Shown here one piece after another: positions 62,250 to 64,000 of a DNA stretch of 64,000 nucleotides. Numbering within the stretch: position 1 is the first letter of the stretch; the number at the start of each line of letters is the position of its first letter. This DNA comes from Shinisaurus crocodilurus. Taxonomy: Eukaryota; Chordata; Lepidosauria; Squamata; Shinisauridae. The notes below the pieces were generated by a model, which saw only the letters and a list, made by a program, of their open reading frames with translations, was not told the origin of the DNA and did not search any database. The translations under genes were made by a program, and so were the position numbers. The stretch covers positions 1 through 64,000 of the forward strand of contig JAHFWL010000268.1 in the NCBI GenBank assembly GCA_021292165.1, given 5' to 3'.

Positions 62250-62860
62250 GCCTAATATAGGAAATTTAAAAATTGCTGTAACTTTTTTTCTCTTTGTCAG
62301 ACATTTCCAGGCATAGCGGCTCCTTAAGAGAGAATCATGCTTGCCAAATTTCAGACAAATAGATGTGGGGATGGCTATGGGGTGGGTGGGTGGGTGTTGT
62401 TTTGTTTTTAATGTGTTTAAATCTTGGCAGAAAGAGAAGAAATTTGCCGACATAGTTGCCTCTTCTGAGGGAAGCAAGGTTGCCAAGTTTCGGAAGAATA
62501 GGTGGAGGGATGTTTGTGCAAGTGCCACCTTGACATTTTGAGGGTACCAAAAAGGGCATGCTTATCCCCCTAGGCTCACGGTGGACCACTGTTCTGAAAA
62601 ACAGCACAGAGGTGGCCCTAAGTAATGAAGATGCAACATTTCAAAGGATAGATCCAGCTATTTCTATGGAAAGGGAGTCCTCATATCTCTGCGTGGCGGA
62701 GTGATTTGCTTCCCTGTCCTTCCCCCCTGTGGTATTTTGGGGTACTTTGTATGAAAATGGCGCACATCATAGACATGTCCCCTGGCAAGAGACCTGCCAA
62801 TCTTCGGAAGTATAGGTGCTGGGGCTTAGGGAGTTATGATGACTGAAAGCCAGCTAGAGG
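62250..62860. repeat. Unclassified interspersed repeat, copy 2
   Basis: Collinear with parts of 4935-6050 (see that entry). Within this copy the motif 'tgccaa.tttc.ga.(a)aata(g)' itself recurs near 62343, 62470 and 62793. Family unknown. Confidence 0.55.
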
Positions 62861-63519
62861 CTTTTTATTTAAACAGGAAAGCACGGAGGATGGATTCACT
62901 GCCTAAATTCTACCCAGTTGCACAAATCATGACAGAGAAAATAAAACAGTAAAAAATAAAAAAATAAAAGGTAAGGGTAATAAAGAAAGATTTTTCAGTG
63001 CAAGAAAAAGTCTGAGGGAAGGATTGAGTTAATAATTGAGAATGGGAAAGGAAAGGATTTTAAAATCATGAACGAACAGAACTTGAAGCCACCCCACAAG
63101 CTAATACAGAACTTCAGATTTCCTTCCTGCTTCCTTGCTGCAGAACAACTTAACAACTGAGAAAAGGAAACCCTGGGTGAAAGTTTCATCTGCCTCAAGC
63201 CCTCCACAACGAAGAGTGATTGGAAAGCTCCCAGGAAAGGGGGTCCTGTGATTGGGAGGGGGAGCACACTCCATGCCTCCCACCTCTCTCCCACCCGCTG
63301 TACTTACAGAGAAACAAAACCTAAAAGGACACCTTGTCTTTCCTTTTCTTGCAGCAGACTTCCTCCCTTTCCGAAGCTCAAACTGCAGATGAAGCTTCAT
63401 GCAGGGTCCAGCTTTGGCTCTGGTTGCTTCAGAGGGAAGCCCACTTTGCCTGGGGAAGCACCAAAAGCGGTCCAGAGGGACCCAATTTAGCTTGGGCTTT
63501 GGCCAAATCTGATGTACAT

Positions 63520-63730
63520 TCCTAGACAAAAGCCATCTCCATTCCATAAGCGAGCATGAAGCCAGACTGAAATGGATCCAGATAGGCAGCAACATCTAGA
63601 AACCCCTGGAGTTGCGATGCCATCACAACTGAGTTTCTTGCTCAAGAATATGAGACTGGCAGGAATTTGTGCAACTTGGTGGGATTCAAATAGGCAGCAG
63701 CACTGACCTTGAACCAAAAACTGGAGCTGT
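63520..63730 (-). mobile_element. L2 LINE fragment
   Basis: Antisense 'gaagccagactgaaatggatccag' is a characteristic L2 segment lying just next to the one at 61900-62065 in the complete element. Confidence 0.65.
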
Positions 63731-63927
63731 TTTTTCCTGAGCCAAAAAAACCATGACCTGAGCCATTATCCGACAGTCTCTGCTGAATCAGACCTGGGGG
63801 GCTAGGGGACAAGTTATCAATTCAGAATAAGAGTTCAACCAAAGAACAAAACGTCTGATGTGGTATGTACTCATTGGCTCCATTGGAACCAGAATAAGCA
63901 CATAAATAAAAGCAGCATCTCAGAGGG

Positions 63928-63952
63928 GTGTGTGTGTGTGTGTGTGTGTGTA
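63928..63952. repeat. (TG)n microsatellite
   Basis: About twelve TG units. Confidence 0.9.
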
Positions 63953-64000
63953 TGAGGTTCTATTATCTGTCCCAGGGCCTCTGAGAGGAATTTTATCAGG

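Overview
This window is vertebrate nuclear DNA, most likely from a squamate reptile (lizard or snake). The reasons are fourteen copies of one tRNA-headed SINE family with an L2-like tail, an apparently intact CR1 LINE, abundant L2, L3/CR1-like and RTE-like LINE fragments, hAT and Tc1/mariner-type DNA elements, and split host genes with GT-AG introns. There is nothing bacterial here: no operons, CRISPR arrays or replicon features. Host coding sequence is only about 1.3 kb of the 64 kb.

Three host genes, all on the minus strand, can be recognised from exon translations. ACAP2 contributes only its CpG-island promoter and first coding exon (4043-4095); the rest of the gene lies beyond the left edge. 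PPP1R2 (protein phosphatase inhibitor 2) has five coding exons between 34977 and 27258; its last exon was not found and its fifth exon carries an apparent one-base deletion. APOD (apolipoprotein D) has a complete 189-codon reading frame in four exons between 46257 and 41514. The order and orientation ACAP2-PPP1R2-APOD is the same as on human 3q29, which supports the assignments. The three genes do not share a pathway; the arrangement is old conserved synteny.

Layout. 1-4042: ACAP2 intron 1 with old repeats, including a 5S-rRNA/CR1 chimeric SINE. 4043-4900: ACAP2 exon 1 and its promoter with five CCAAT boxes. 4935-17085: a block of repeats (unclassified repeat, truncated CR1, an RTE-like LINE with a 5' inversion, L2, and a CR1 with both ORFs open). 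17090-27250: mostly unrecognised intergenic sequence with an L2 and a short CR1. 27258-35990: PPP1R2 and its CpG island. 36130-41100: foldback element, LTR fragment and LINE pieces. 41105-46286: APOD. 46551-53230: a 3.34-kb segment present twice in tandem, bounded by three SINE copies; it may have duplicated an upstream promoter/exon of APOD. 53464-54451: a hAT element inserted in the third SINE. 54480-64000: LTR-like sequence, L2 pieces, two well-bounded DNA transposons, SINEs and unrecognised sequence.

The most notable observations are the intact CR1, the SINE-bounded tandem duplication upstream of APOD, the hAT element with a transposase C-terminal remnant and an internal copy of its own end, the LINE with a 5' inversion, two long foldback repeats, the 5S/CR1 SINE and the PPP1R2 frameshift. 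All family names come from reading the sequence and remembered family features; no database search was possible.
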